Source: G963662675 sp963662675 (GTDB taxonomy: Bacteria; Bacteroidota; Bacteroidia; Bacteroidales; Prolixibacteraceae). From it: a stretch of DNA of 64,000 nt. The DNA lies in the NCBI GenBank assembly GCA_963662675.2, contig CAXXHP010000004.1:806001-870000 (forward strand). Direction: 5' to 3'. Positions 36,766 to 45,415 of the stretch are shown here, piece after piece; the first letter of the stretch is position 1; each line of letters begins with the position of its first letter. A program made the translations under genes and the position numbers. Below the pieces are notes generated by a model, which saw only the letters and a program-made list of their open reading frames with translations, was not told the DNA's origin and did not search any database.

Positions 36766-37228
36766 TTGAATATTCCTTTCTTAATTAACTATTATTAAAA
36801 ATAGAGAAGACAAACATCTGTAAATCTATAGAATTATGCAAGACGAAACTTAATAACTTTTTAAATGCCTATTCTTAAATAACGAAATATATATTATAGT
36901 TCATTAAAGCAAGAGACGATAATATATACTCGCTATGATAGAATTAAACAAAACCCAAAGAATAGAAAACAATTATTTCCACCCTTTTTCTATCGCATAC
37001 AATAACATTCGTTTTAAGCCAAATACTGTGTTTTTTGATTGGATTAAAATTATTACCTAAGACAATTACACTTCCTGAAATTCATGCTCTTAACGAAACC
37101 CGTTTTAGGTGAAAAGATTAATACTAGAAATTTTCACAACAAGCTTTTAGCAACAGGTGTCATTTAGAAATTAAAGAAACAAGAACGAGAAAACACGATC
37201 TCACAAACCAGTTTTTAGTCATAAAAAA

Positions 37229-37256
37229 AGGGTTCAGCTATAAATAGCTAAACCCT
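37229..37256 (-). terminator. Terminator after the LTXXQ-repeat gene
   Basis: Twelve-base stem AGGGTTTAGCTA/TAGCTGAACCCT with one G-U and a four-base loop, followed by seven T on the minus strand. The rest of the gap 36766-37228 shows no gene; it must hold the promoter of the kinase operon, which I cannot pinpoint. Confidence 0.85.
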
Positions 37257-37301
37257 CGGAATTTAGTTTACACACTTTGTGAAACAGTGTCTGAAACAGT
37301 G

Positions 37302-38006
37302 TCATCTGCCATATCTAGAACCATCTCCTCTTCCGTTACCGAAATTCTGATGAGATCTATTATCACGATTATTATTTCTTTTCTGGAATTCCCCTCTGCC
37401 TGTTCTCTGATTATTGAATCGACCTCTACCATCAGCAAATAAATTCCTCATTCCTCGAGTATCTTCGGCCAATAGTTCCGTAAATTCCGTTTGCTGTTCT
37501 TCAGTCATCAAGGCCTTAACATCTTCGTGGTGAGCCGATCTCAACTCTTCCATTTCCCTCAGAATTGAATCTTTTTCATCTCCATCTGATGTCCCTCTCC
37601 TCTCTATACGGAGCTCAGCCATTTTCTCCTGATAAGCGTCATTCAACTCTGTAATTGCAGTCTCTTGTTCTTCTGTAAGGCTTGAAATCTGCTCGACACA
37701 TGCCATTGTTCTGCTTCCCGAAGAAGTCGTATTTCCAAATCGATTATTCCTGCCTACATATAATTCATCAAATTCCTTTTGCTGTTCTTCAGTCATTAAG
37801 GCCTTAATTTCATCAAGACGAGCAGAACTTAAGTCATCTCTCTTCTCTTGGTAAGAGTCATTCAACTCTGTAATTGCAGTTTTCTGATCTTCTGTTAAGT
37901 TTGAAATTTGCGTGACACTTCTCGTCGCTTTACCTCTCTGCGCATTTACATTTAAAGCAAACATAGTTCCTAGAACCAATAAGCTTAATCCAAACATCTT
38001 TTTCAT
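37302..38006 (-). CDS. Secreted LTXXQ (Spy-like) protein with tandem duplication
   Basis: 234 residues with signal peptide to about residue 22 (NVNA). Two copies of a helical unit: residues 35-82 and 108-180, each beginning QIS-LTE-Q-TAITELND-YQEK and ending IKALMTEEQQ-EF or VKALMTEEQQ-EF. The DNA of the two copies is nearly the same over blocks of about 20 bases, so the duplication is recent. The C-terminal tail (about 185-234) is Arg/Gly/Asn-rich. LTXXQ proteins act as periplasmic chaperones or metal-stress sensors. A promoter motif identical to that of the ECF sigma operon precedes it (38101-38130). Confidence 0.8.
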   Translation of the reverse strand: MKKMFGLSLLVLGTMFALNVNAQRGKATRSVTQISNLTEDQKTAITELNDSYQEKRDDLSSARLDEIKALMTEEQQKEFDELYVGRNNRFGNTTSSGSRTMACVEQISSLTEEQETAITELNDAYQEKMAELRIERRGTSDGDEKDSILREMEELRSAHHEDVKALMTEEQQTEFTELLAEDTRGMRNLFADGRGRFNNQRTGRGEFQKRNNNRDNRSHQNFGNGRGDGSRYGR

Positions 38007-38100
38007 TTTTCTCTATTTAATTGTTTATATGATTTGCTGATCCAATTCAGATACCGGTAATCCTTCGTTGCTTCAGCTCCGGGTTTCCCGGTTTTAATAC

Positions 38101-38130
38101 TATGACACCGCTTAGAAAAAAAACTTGCGC
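38101..38130 (-). promoter_or_regulatory. ECF sigma promoter motif, copy 2 (LTXXQ gene)
   Basis: Minus strand reads GCGCAAGTTT, 11 bases, GGTGTCATA. Identical in both boxes and in spacing to the motif before the sigma gene (39827-39856). It ends about 95 bases before the ATG at 38006. Confidence 0.75.
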
Positions 38131-38187
38131 CGAGAATCATATTTTTTCAATTTATTTTCCCCCATCAGCAAACCACATATAAAAAAG

Positions 38188-38219
38188 AATCGGGACAATG
38201 CATTCGCACTATCCCGATT
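38188..38219 (-). terminator. Terminator of the sigma/anti-sigma/Spy operon
   Basis: AATCGGGA/TCCCGATT stem with a 16-base loop, followed by CTTTTTT on the minus strand, 23 bases beyond the stop at 38243. Confidence 0.8.
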
Positions 38220-38242
38220 TAGATATCTGATCAAATTCTATT

Positions 38243-38758
38243 TTATTGACGGTTTAATTGGCGCCCCTGTCCTTTCGGGATTGCAATATTCTGTTCTCCC
38301 TCTAGCAATGAGCGAAAAACAATTGCCAAACGTTCTCTCTGAGTCGAGTCACATAATTCTTTCATCTCAAGATAAAAATCATTCGTTATAATCTTCAGAT
38401 CTCTGTGGCGATTGCCAATTTCATACGAAAGTCTTTCCAATTTTTCAGTATCACTGTTTTCTTTCGTCAGTTCCTCGATAATCTCAGCTCTCAGCTCTTT
38501 CATCTCGGAAGAAATTCCGGCAGTCTTCCGATTAAAGCTTCTGTTTGATAAACGAAACCGCTCCATCTGCTCCGTAGACAAATCCAATTGTTCGTTAAAA
38601 AAACGGGAACGACGCTCTATCGGGACTTCAACATCTGTCCTCTGAGATGCTCTTCTGGTCACATTATTTGTACGGTATAATACTGTTACCACCATCGCTA
38701 TGTTTGATGCCAACAAAATGACAACCAGCCAACTTAATATTTTTACATTTTTAAACAT
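38243..38758 (-). CDS. Membrane-anchored Spy/CpxP-like protein
   Basis: 171 residues. One N-terminal membrane segment (about 8-28) and then a long helical periplasmic part (FFNEQLDLSTEQMERFR, KELRAEIIEELTKENSD, NDFYLEMKELCDSTQRERL), the layout of the CpxP/CnrX heavy-metal-sensor group. Its ATG overlaps the stop of the anti-sigma gene by one base (TAATG), so translation is coupled. Expected to sense or buffer envelope stress together with the anti-sigma factor. Confidence 0.82.
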   Translation of the reverse strand: MFKNVKILSWLVVILLASNIAMVVTVLYRTNNVTRRASQRTDVEVPIERRSRFFNEQLDLSTEQMERFRLSNRSFNRKTAGISSEMKELRAEIIEELTKENSDTEKLERLSYEIGNRHRDLKIITNDFYLEMKELCDSTQRERLAIVFRSLLEGEQNIAIPKGQGRQLNRQ

Positions 38759-39180
38759 TATTCAAAATTTATTAGAAACTGCTCAATCGGTTCCTGTGAC
38801 ATATCATCCAAGAGAAGCAAACTTGCTTCCTGACTAACAGAGGTATTGGGCTCGCTATATAATGTTCCCATCCAAATTCCAAAATTAATACCAATGCCCA
38901 AAATGAAAACAAAAAATACAGGTTGCAGAATACGGGAATACCAATGAACTACAAATTGTCCATCATGCTCAACTTTGTTTTTCACTTTCGAATAAAAATA
39001 AGGACTGGCCTCTATCGCTTTATCTTGCTCCATAAGTTGCCAAGTCAATTTCAATTCGTCAAAAAACAAACGGCAATCGGTGCATTCTTCCAGATGTTCC
39101 GAAATGCATTTCATCTCATCCTCAGGCAGTGTTCCCTCAAGATAAAATATTAATTGATTATGAATGGTTTTGTGATTCAT
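38758..39180 (-). CDS. Zinc-finger anti-sigma factor
   Basis: 140 residues from the ATG at 39180 (an upstream ATG at 39204 is less likely). Cytoplasmic N-terminus with the ZAS motif His-x3-Cys-x2-Cys (SEHLEECTDC), then one membrane segment (ILQPVFFVFILGIGINFGIWMG, about 80-100) and a short periplasmic tail. Binds and holds the ECF sigma factor encoded just upstream. Overlaps the Spy-like gene downstream by one base. Confidence 0.85.
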   Translation of the reverse strand: MNHKTIHNQLIFYLEGTLPEDEMKCISEHLEECTDCRLFFDELKLTWQLMEQDKAIEASPYFYSKVKNKVEHDGQFVVHWYSRILQPVFFVFILGIGINFGIWMGTLYSEPNTSVSQEASLLLLDDMSQEPIEQFLINFE

Positions 39181-39227
39181 ATTGCTTGCTTTATATATTG
39201 ACACACTTTTATTTAAAAACTTGCGAT

Positions 39228-39803
39228 CTAAATTCCTTTTTTATAACACTGATACAATTTCTTCTGAAGATTTATTTTGGCTCGGTGTATTAACGACTCC
39301 ACAGACGAAACAGACAAGCCCATCACATTTGCAATTTCCAAGTATGAAAGATCCTCAATTTTACTCATGGTAAAGGCCACCCGTTGTCGCTCCGGGAGGC
39401 TATCAATTGCCTTGTGTAATTTTATTTTTCGTTGATCATTTTCCAATTTAAGATCAGGCCTTTCACTCCAAGAATCAGCTGACATCTCAGTATGTTCGCT
39501 TTTAAACAAGGTATTTTCAATGGATTGAAAAATCTTTTTTCGTTTGCTGTCCCTAATAAAGTTTAAGGATTTATTTACTGCTATCCGGAATATCCATGTT
39601 GAAAGCTTCGACTCGTTTCTAAATTTATGAATAGAATGATACACCTCCACAAACACCTCCTGTGCAAGGTCTTCAGCATCATGATTATTGTGAACAAAGC
39701 CCACACAAGTTCTCAGCACCTGTTGCTGATGCTGTGTCACCAAAGCTTTAAAAGCCTTTTCGTCTCCTTGCTGTATATTGCTGATCAGTGTTTGATCGGT
39801 CAT
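39228..39803 (-). CDS. ECF RNA polymerase sigma factor
   Basis: 191 residues. Region 2 is clear (HDAEDLAQEVFVEVYHSI, LSTWIFRIAVNKSLNFIRD) and region 4 ends the protein (LPERQRVAFTMSKIEDLSYLEIA, SVSSVESLIHRAKINLQKKL). Anti-sigma and Spy-like genes follow as an operon that ends at 38188-38219. The motif at 39827-39856 lies directly upstream and is repeated before the LTXXQ gene, so the factor probably drives its own operon and that gene. Confidence 0.95.
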   Translation of the reverse strand: MTDQTLISNIQQGDEKAFKALVTQHQQQVLRTCVGFVHNNHDAEDLAQEVFVEVYHSIHKFRNESKLSTWIFRIAVNKSLNFIRDSKRKKIFQSIENTLFKSEHTEMSADSWSERPDLKLENDQRKIKLHKAIDSLPERQRVAFTMSKIEDLSYLEIANVMGLSVSSVESLIHRAKINLQKKLYQCYKKGI

Positions 39804-39826
39804 TTACTTGATATGAGTGTTTGATG

Positions 39827-39856
39827 TATGACACCACATGTGGCATAAACTTGCGC
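39827..39856 (-). promoter_or_regulatory. ECF sigma promoter motif, copy 1 (autoregulation)
   Basis: Minus strand reads GCGCAAGTTT, 11 bases, GGTGTCATA, 24 bases before the sigma ATG at 39803. Nineteen of nineteen box positions agree with copy 2. Confidence 0.75.
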
Positions 39857-39973
39857 TAACAACATTAAATATGCTAATTTTTTTAACGAAAGAGAAACAG
39901 TGAGAAATTACAAATATTCAAGCTAGGCTAACCTACATCAAGGGAAAGATCAAAAAGTGGAAATTCAGTTTCT

Positions 39974-40495
39974 CTATTTTTGACCAGTAGAGATATTTTT
40001 TGAAGTCATTAATCGAATAATTAATGAATCTTTTAGAATTAAAAAAAATACCAAAAACCCAAATACCTGCATACCGATAAATAAACCTATAGATTTGGCA
40101 CTTGATTGACTTACATTGAATAGCAATAGTGGAAATATTATTTGAAGCAAATAAATAATCAAGAAATTAGCCCCAAGTAGCTTAAACGCTTTCTTGGACT
40201 TAATCCTTTTATCAAAAAAAACAGAAAACTGCCATGCCAGTAATAAAACGATAGGCAAGCAATACTCCAAACTTATTTTTGTAGTGCGATCGGGGTATTT
40301 AAATGAGAGCATCGTTACATTTTCTTCATCAAAATGGGTCATTGCAACCGTTTCAATCCCAGAAACCTTAGTCGTAATTCTTTCAACTCCTCCTTTTATT
40401 AATTTGCCGTACACTTGTTCACCGCCATAACTCCAGAGCAGATAAAATGAAATGCTGGCCACTATAAATATGATATTTCGGATGTAACGTTTCAT
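39974..40495 (-). CDS. Exosortase-associated membrane protein
   Basis: 173 residues, about four membrane segments (residues 5-25, 75-95, 107-127, 135-157) with a periplasmic domain of some 45 residues after the first. Its ATG overlaps the exosortase stop (ATGA), so the two are co-translated. No catalytic motif seen. Resembles the small partner proteins encoded with XrtX-type exosortases in Bacteroidota (recognition from general layout, not a search). Confidence 0.7.
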   Translation of the reverse strand: MKRYIRNIIFIVASISFYLLWSYGGEQVYGKLIKGGVERITTKVSGIETVAMTHFDEENVTMLSFKYPDRTTKISLEYCLPIVLLLAWQFSVFFDKRIKSKKAFKLLGANFLIIYLLQIIFPLLLFNVSQSSAKSIGLFIGMQVFGFLVFFLILKDSLIIRLMTSKNISTGQK

Positions 40496-41088
40496 GCCTG
40501 CTTGGTAAATTTGTTATTTATGAGTTCCCACAATCCCCATAGAATAATGACCATCAGAATATTCCAAATATAATCGTGCATAATGTTAAATGCTGTGGGA
40601 TATTTATTTCCGATTACCCCGAGCAAGACTATCCGCAAACTGTTAATGATGGCTAGTGTACCAAAGATTGCACTTCCCCAAAGGAGCTTGTTTTTCAAAG
40701 TCCAACTTGAAAATATAATTAAAGCAACCATCGCGATATAGGCATGATATGCTGAACATTCCAGTTCAATTAACATAGGAAACCCACTTATCGTAATGGA
40801 ATCGTAATTCACCTCAAGAGTCGTCATCATAGAAGAGCTACTACCTAAAAGCCTTACAGGGATAAAAAGCAGCTTACTTAGCCCATAAGAAAGGTAGGTC
40901 GTGAAATGCACAAAAGCCATTGAGAACCATCGAAACGAGGTATAATCCCATGCAACAATAACGACCAAAACAATCCAAGTCCCAAATGACTTGGCAAGCG
41001 GTAAAAGACTATTTAGTAATTCTTTTTGCTGAAGCTTTTTTAGCTCGCGGTCGGTTAACCGCTTTCTTCTAATATTACTGGATACCAC
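40492..41088 (-). CDS. Exosortase/archaeosortase family transpeptidase
   Basis: 198 residues with about five membrane segments. The exosortase triad is visible: Cys111 in ELECSAYHAY, Arg152 in INSLRIVLLG and His171 in IMHDYIWN, each at the end of a hydrophobic helix as in EpsH-type enzymes. Family members cut proteins at a C-terminal PEP-like motif and pass them to another carrier. The partner gene overlaps downstream; a probable substrate gene lies 184 bases upstream with its own terminator. Short relative to EpsH (about 280), like other minimal single-substrate exosortases. Confidence 0.87.
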   Translation of the reverse strand: MVSSNIRRKRLTDRELKKLQQKELLNSLLPLAKSFGTWIVLVVIVAWDYTSFRWFSMAFVHFTTYLSYGLSKLLFIPVRLLGSSSSMMTTLEVNYDSITISGFPMLIELECSAYHAYIAMVALIIFSSWTLKNKLLWGSAIFGTLAIINSLRIVLLGVIGNKYPTAFNIMHDYIWNILMVIILWGLWELINNKFTKQA

Positions 41089-41193
41089 AACGCTATTTAT
41101 AGGTGAAACGAAATACTTATTGGTTTTGAAAGTTGAACAAAACTATAAAAATATGTAAACACTTTATCTCTACAAGAGCTAGAATGATTATAA

Positions 41194-41237
41194 AAAAGTC
41201 TGGCATGATCACCGAAAAGATAATCTGCCAGACTTTT
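41194..41237 (-). terminator. Terminator after the exosortase substrate gene
   Basis: Twelve-base perfect stem AAAAGTCTGGCA/TGCCAGACTTTT, 36 bases beyond the stop at 41273. It separates substrate and exosortase transcripts, allowing much higher substrate expression. Confidence 0.85.
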
Positions 41238-41272
41238 GTAAGTATTTGTGTAGCATAAATAGCCCTTACAAT

Positions 41273-42112
41273 TTATGCTACTGAGAATATTTTCTTACGC
41301 AGTTTAAATACAGTTAGTCCTCCAACAAGAATAAACAACACAAAAACTGAATATATTGAAAATGGAACTGGCACTGAATTATTGGGGTTAACAATTAAAA
41401 CGCTTTTACCATCGTCAAAAAATGTATCATCGTCATAAGCTACCTGAAGTCCGTCAGTATCATCCTTTTGTATCCCAACAGAATAAGCTTCGTCATAATA
41501 TCCAGAGGGATCAATCGAATTATAACGTAATTCTATATTTCCGTTTTCATATAAAACAACCTGCATTGTTGCATAGTAATCAGTATCATTATGATCCTGA
41601 TAATTCTCAAACTGAACAATTGTATAACTATCAAATGTTTCGTAATATACCGCAGAGCCATCATCATCATCCATTTCAAGATCAGTCCAATGCCATGCGA
41701 TAAAGCTAGCTGGATCATCATATGAACTTGGAATTGAAGAATAACTATAATCGATTTCTGTATCCTCAAAATATAGTGCTCCATTTGTCCCAAAATAAAA
41801 TTCAGTATAAGAAGTGCCATAAAATGGGAAACTAAACCCTATGGGGAAAGACCCATAATAATCATCGTCATCACTTCCATCAAGGGTAATCTCATTACCT
41901 GTAGAAGAAATATCCTGCCAAGTATACGAGAGCGAAGCTTCATCACTGTCAATCCAAGTATATCCATACGTGTCTGGTCCACCAACTGCATATTTCTTAG
42001 TTGGCGTTTTAATGGTTGCTGATTTTAACGGTTTTTTGTCAATCGATACATCTTTTGCAATCAAATTAGTTACAGTAATAATCGCAATTAAAAGAAGTAG
42101 AATTTTTTTCAT
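41273..42112 (-). CDS. Probable exosortase substrate with VPVPF-type C-terminal sorting signal
   Basis: 279 residues. Signal peptide to about residue 19, then a strongly acidic beta-rich domain (Asp-rich: GSDDDDYYG, EMDDDDGSA) with a nidogen-like pattern FSFPFYGTSYTEFYFGTNG, FIAWHWTDL, VVLYENGNIELRYNS. The tail is tripartite: VPVPF (247-251), one hydrophobic helix (252-269), then KLRKK. This matches PEP-CTERM/VPLPA-CTERM logic. Extracellular or surface-linked after processing (inference). No Type IX secretion tail. Acidity suggests metal, likely calcium, binding. Confidence 0.75.
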   Translation of the reverse strand: MKKILLLLIAIITVTNLIAKDVSIDKKPLKSATIKTPTKKYAVGGPDTYGYTWIDSDEASLSYTWQDISSTGNEITLDGSDDDDYYGSFPIGFSFPFYGTSYTEFYFGTNGALYFEDTEIDYSYSSIPSSYDDPASFIAWHWTDLEMDDDDGSAVYYETFDSYTIVQFENYQDHNDTDYYATMQVVLYENGNIELRYNSIDPSGYYDEAYSVGIQKDDTDGLQVAYDDDTFFDDGKSVLIVNPNNSVPVPFSIYSVFVLFILVGGLTVFKLRKKIFSVA

Positions 42113-42326
42113 GAGAAATAATAATTTAAATAATTTTTAGAATTACAAAACAGTAGGCTAAAATATCATAATTACAAATTCTATCAGAGTCGCAACTCTT
42201 CACATTTACCAAAACACTACCTTCACTACTCAAAAGTATTATTCCATTTATCAAAAAAAGCACTCATTAAATATAGATGATTATGAACATATGTGGACAT
42301 ACACATCGCAGAATAAGAGTATCTGA

Positions 42327-42461
42327 TTACATTAAGTAAGGATCATTATTTACCATCAATTGAATATTCCCATCTCTTTTTTCGAGGTGAGGGATTGAAT
42401 TGTTTTGTGCAACCGCAATATTGAAGCTGAGAACAGCAAAAAGAAAAAATATGGTTTTCAT
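42327..42461 (-). pseudogene. N-terminal remnant of a GH35/DUF5597-like beta-galactosidase
   Basis: A 44-codon ORF with a good signal peptide (MKTIFFLFAVLSFNIAVAQ) and then NSIPHLEKRDGNIQLMVNND, which is how GH35-like enzymes with a DUF5597 domain begin, before a premature TAA. No later part of such a gene is found in the rest of the gap. It looks like the stump of a hydrolase gene lost by deletion, next to two intact ones. Confidence 0.6.
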
Positions 42462-42530
42462 ACTTATGTATTTTGTTGAAATTAATTAGTCGATCCTTTA
42501 AATAGTAGGTTTTTAAAATTGACCATTACG

Positions 42531-45383
42531 TTATTTCGTGTAAAGTATAACCGGCCCAATAAGTCCTGCACTCATCAAGTCAGTTCCTCTTCCTTTAAAC
42601 CTACTGTATCTGGGATTTTCTTTTTCACCCTCACCAATCAACCCATTCAATTGACCCGGTGTAACTCCAACCTCAATGGTGTTGTCACCTTTCTTGAGGT
42701 ATTTGGTAATATCAAGCGTGTATGGTGCATTTATTCGATGACCTGCAGATTGTCCATTAATCCAAACATTAGCAGTATAGCACACCTTCCCTAGGTCGAT
42801 TAAATAAGAGGAGTTCTTCTCAATTTTATTCAAGTTGAAACTAGATTTATAGCTTCCTTCTTCTGAAGTGAACTTAAGCTGATCATTATTTTCCCAGTCA
42901 AATAAAACAGTATTTTCAATAGACATATCATCAACCAGAATATTCCAGTTGTTAATTTCTAAGATTTCTTGAGCCTGATACACTGAACTTTCCGATTTGG
43001 ATAGTAAACGATTATTCAAGTGTTCATTGGTACTGGCATATAAGATAATTGTGCTATAAGGAGCTAACACGCATGAAACATCCTTTACGTTTTTCACCGA
43101 AGTAATTGCCCCTGTTTCTGCATCAAGCCAATAGGCTACCTTAAATTTCATATCGAGCTGTAATGAAATTGGCTGCCATTTATCACTTTTATTCCAGATA
43201 AATTGTAAACGACTACCATCTTCCATTTCGCGTTTAACCTGGCGAGTAAAGGTGTAATTTTCAGTAAATTTCACATCTTGGGTTAGGTCTTCAATCCAAC
43301 TATTCAGATTAGATCCATTTTCAAACTGACGGCTATTCGCCTGCGAACAAGCTTCTTTAATGAGTTGTGCTGTCTTTTTATCATTTTCTTCCCAATTCAG
43401 GAATGAAGGCTGTTTTGTTGGCAGGTCTCCCACCACCAAAAATTTCATTCCTTCTTTAGCTAACTTGGTTATATGCTTTGAGGATGATAATTGAATAACA
43501 TCGATCCCTGCAAGAATGATTGACTGATAAAGATTGCCACGAATATTGATTTGTTTATTTTCATCCAGTTCAGCAGCCTGAATGGATTCATCATTGACCC
43601 ATTCCCAAGTAATACCATTTGCCTCTAGCTGGTTAATGACCGGATATATCTTTCTAGCCCATTCCTCTTTATCGGCACTTGTCTCATTCACAGCATTCAT
43701 TGGCGGTTCAACATCAGAAAGTACACCTATAGTGAAAATTTCTTCCGGATTATCGGGCATTCCTTCCACATTCATATAGGGAAAGTAAATCAATACATCG
43801 GCATGTGGCTTTCCTGAGCGCAATGCATATTGGGTACGGGCAATGTACTCGTTCACTTCCTTCTGATATTTCCAGAATTGAGTTCCTTCACCCAAATGAG
43901 AACTAAATCCGATAAAACCCATATAAAACGGATACCAACCCAATTCTGTTGTAGATTCAGTTATATACCGATAAGGTACCCCATGATAAATTATTTGGCT
44001 TACCCCAGCTGAAAAAAGCTTATCCACAGCGAGCCTTATTTTTTGAGGCGTTGTCATATAAGCCCGGCTTTTTATTACCACAGATTCGGCCGAGACAACC
44101 GGGCGGTTATACAAATGGGCACCGGAAGACATAATCTTCAAATTAGCCTCTTGGTGAAGCATGCTTTCCGTTTCAGGAATAGCGGCTTTACCTGCATTGC
44201 CAATCATATCCATATACATACCGTAAGCTTGAGTACGATGAAGCATCCCTTTTTCTTCCAACCAGTTTCGACTGGCTCCAATCAAGTTTTCACCAAACAA
44301 CTCACCAATAGTCAGGTCATAGTCATATCTCAACCGCCAATCTTCCGAGTTAAAAGAAAAATCAGGATCGGCATTCGGATTTTTAAATGCTACATAATTA
44401 TACTTTTCCTGCATATTGGCAGGCAACCATGGAGTAATGTCATATCCTCTTTTCTCTTTGAAATAAGCAATAAAGTCTTTTGAAAAATGACGATCAACTG
44501 AGAATTCATAACTATCATCAAAAACAGCCCTTAACGGATTGCCCATATACTCCTCTAAACCAGTCTCCTCACGGAATAAATATTCGAGATTTTTAAATAC
44601 TTTGACTGAGTCAAGATGATTTAATACTGGTCCTTGTTTTGGAGCGGCAACCATCGTTCCACTAAGACTATTGGGTTTACTCCAAAAAGCGATCACTTTC
44701 CAATTGCCTTCAGGAACGTCCCAACGAATAGAATCATTTTTGACTTTTTCTGTTAAAATAATCGTTGATGCTGGATCAAGCTGTATTGTTATATTCTCTT
44801 TACCCACAGTCTTCGATGCCAAAACTGCAATTAGTTCTGAAGGCACGTCGGTTTCATTGTTTACTGTTGGAACTTTAATAGAAACTGTTGTACCACCAAC
44901 AACATCTTCATCTTCATGCACCAAATTTAAAAATCCATCTTCAGTATCCAGAAAGGGACCACCTGCGGGCCATCCGCTACCATTGGTCATGTCTACTGTT
45001 AGTCCTCGTTTCCGGGCTTCATCTAAAACCGATCTCAGATTTTCGTAATAATCTGGAGTATCCCAACTCAACACTCTTTCCTTAACCTCATCAGATGTCA
45101 TTGGTACATTAATACTGAATGGTTGTATTTCTACGCCACCAAAAGCATTATCGACAAATAGATTTACCTCGCGACGTAGTTCCTCCTGATTTACATCATT
45201 GCCTGGCCACCACCAGCGGGCAAAAGGGCCAAACTCCTGTGCCGGGGTTATAAACTGGCCGGCGTCAAAATCATAAACAGGAAGCCACTTTTCTGAATCT
45301 GAAAGCTTGGTTTGTCCCCATAAATTAGTTGTTGTAATAAGGGTCAAAATAAGCAGATAAGTTCCTATAAGTAATTTCTTCAT
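42531..45383 (-). CDS. GH106-like alpha-L-rhamnosidase
   Basis: 950 residues from the ATG at 45383 (an upstream in-frame start would overlap the GH2 stop). Signal peptide ending NLWG. Family signs are FGPFARWWWPGNDVNQEELRRE, GGVEIQPFS, LTVDMTNGSGWPAGGPF in the barrel start, VVSAESVVIKSRAYMTTPQ, and a C-terminal beta-sandwich (SYLIDLGKVCYTANVWING, THEN-like VGVTPGQLNGLIGEGE). GH106 enzymes remove terminal alpha-rhamnose from pectin or ulvan-type glycans. Follows the GH2 gene after 32 bases, so one operon. Confidence 0.82.
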   Translation of the reverse strand: MKKLLIGTYLLILTLITTTNLWGQTKLSDSEKWLPVYDFDAGQFITPAQEFGPFARWWWPGNDVNQEELRREVNLFVDNAFGGVEIQPFSINVPMTSDEVKERVLSWDTPDYYENLRSVLDEARKRGLTVDMTNGSGWPAGGPFLDTEDGFLNLVHEDEDVVGGTTVSIKVPTVNNETDVPSELIAVLASKTVGKENITIQLDPASTIILTEKVKNDSIRWDVPEGNWKVIAFWSKPNSLSGTMVAAPKQGPVLNHLDSVKVFKNLEYLFREETGLEEYMGNPLRAVFDDSYEFSVDRHFSKDFIAYFKEKRGYDITPWLPANMQEKYNYVAFKNPNADPDFSFNSEDWRLRYDYDLTIGELFGENLIGASRNWLEEKGMLHRTQAYGMYMDMIGNAGKAAIPETESMLHQEANLKIMSSGAHLYNRPVVSAESVVIKSRAYMTTPQKIRLAVDKLFSAGVSQIIYHGVPYRYITESTTELGWYPFYMGFIGFSSHLGEGTQFWKYQKEVNEYIARTQYALRSGKPHADVLIYFPYMNVEGMPDNPEEIFTIGVLSDVEPPMNAVNETSADKEEWARKIYPVINQLEANGITWEWVNDESIQAAELDENKQINIRGNLYQSIILAGIDVIQLSSSKHITKLAKEGMKFLVVGDLPTKQPSFLNWEENDKKTAQLIKEACSQANSRQFENGSNLNSWIEDLTQDVKFTENYTFTRQVKREMEDGSRLQFIWNKSDKWQPISLQLDMKFKVAYWLDAETGAITSVKNVKDVSCVLAPYSTIILYASTNEHLNNRLLSKSESSVYQAQEILEINNWNILVDDMSIENTVLFDWENNDQLKFTSEEGSYKSSFNLNKIEKNSSYLIDLGKVCYTANVWINGQSAGHRINAPYTLDITKYLKKGDNTIEVGVTPGQLNGLIGEGEKENPRYSRFKGRGTDLMSAGLIGPVILYTK

Positions 45384-45415
45384 TTTATTGATTATTAAAA
45401 TTGTAATCGTGTTTT

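Noticed and set aside
37141..37170. Possible third ECF promoter (GGTGTCAT on the plus strand)
   Set aside because: The upstream box is missing at the required 11-base spacing and no gene starts downstream on that strand.
31248..39803. Coupling of the ECF sigma factor to the SusC transporter as in FecIRA-like systems
   Set aside because: The SusC has no STN domain and the anti-sigma is a zinc-finger type, not FecR-like; the sigma operon has its own Spy-like gene.
44043..44483. 146-codon plus-strand ORF inside the GH106-like gene
   Set aside because: Antisense shadow of a gene with clear family motifs; no signal, domain or start context.
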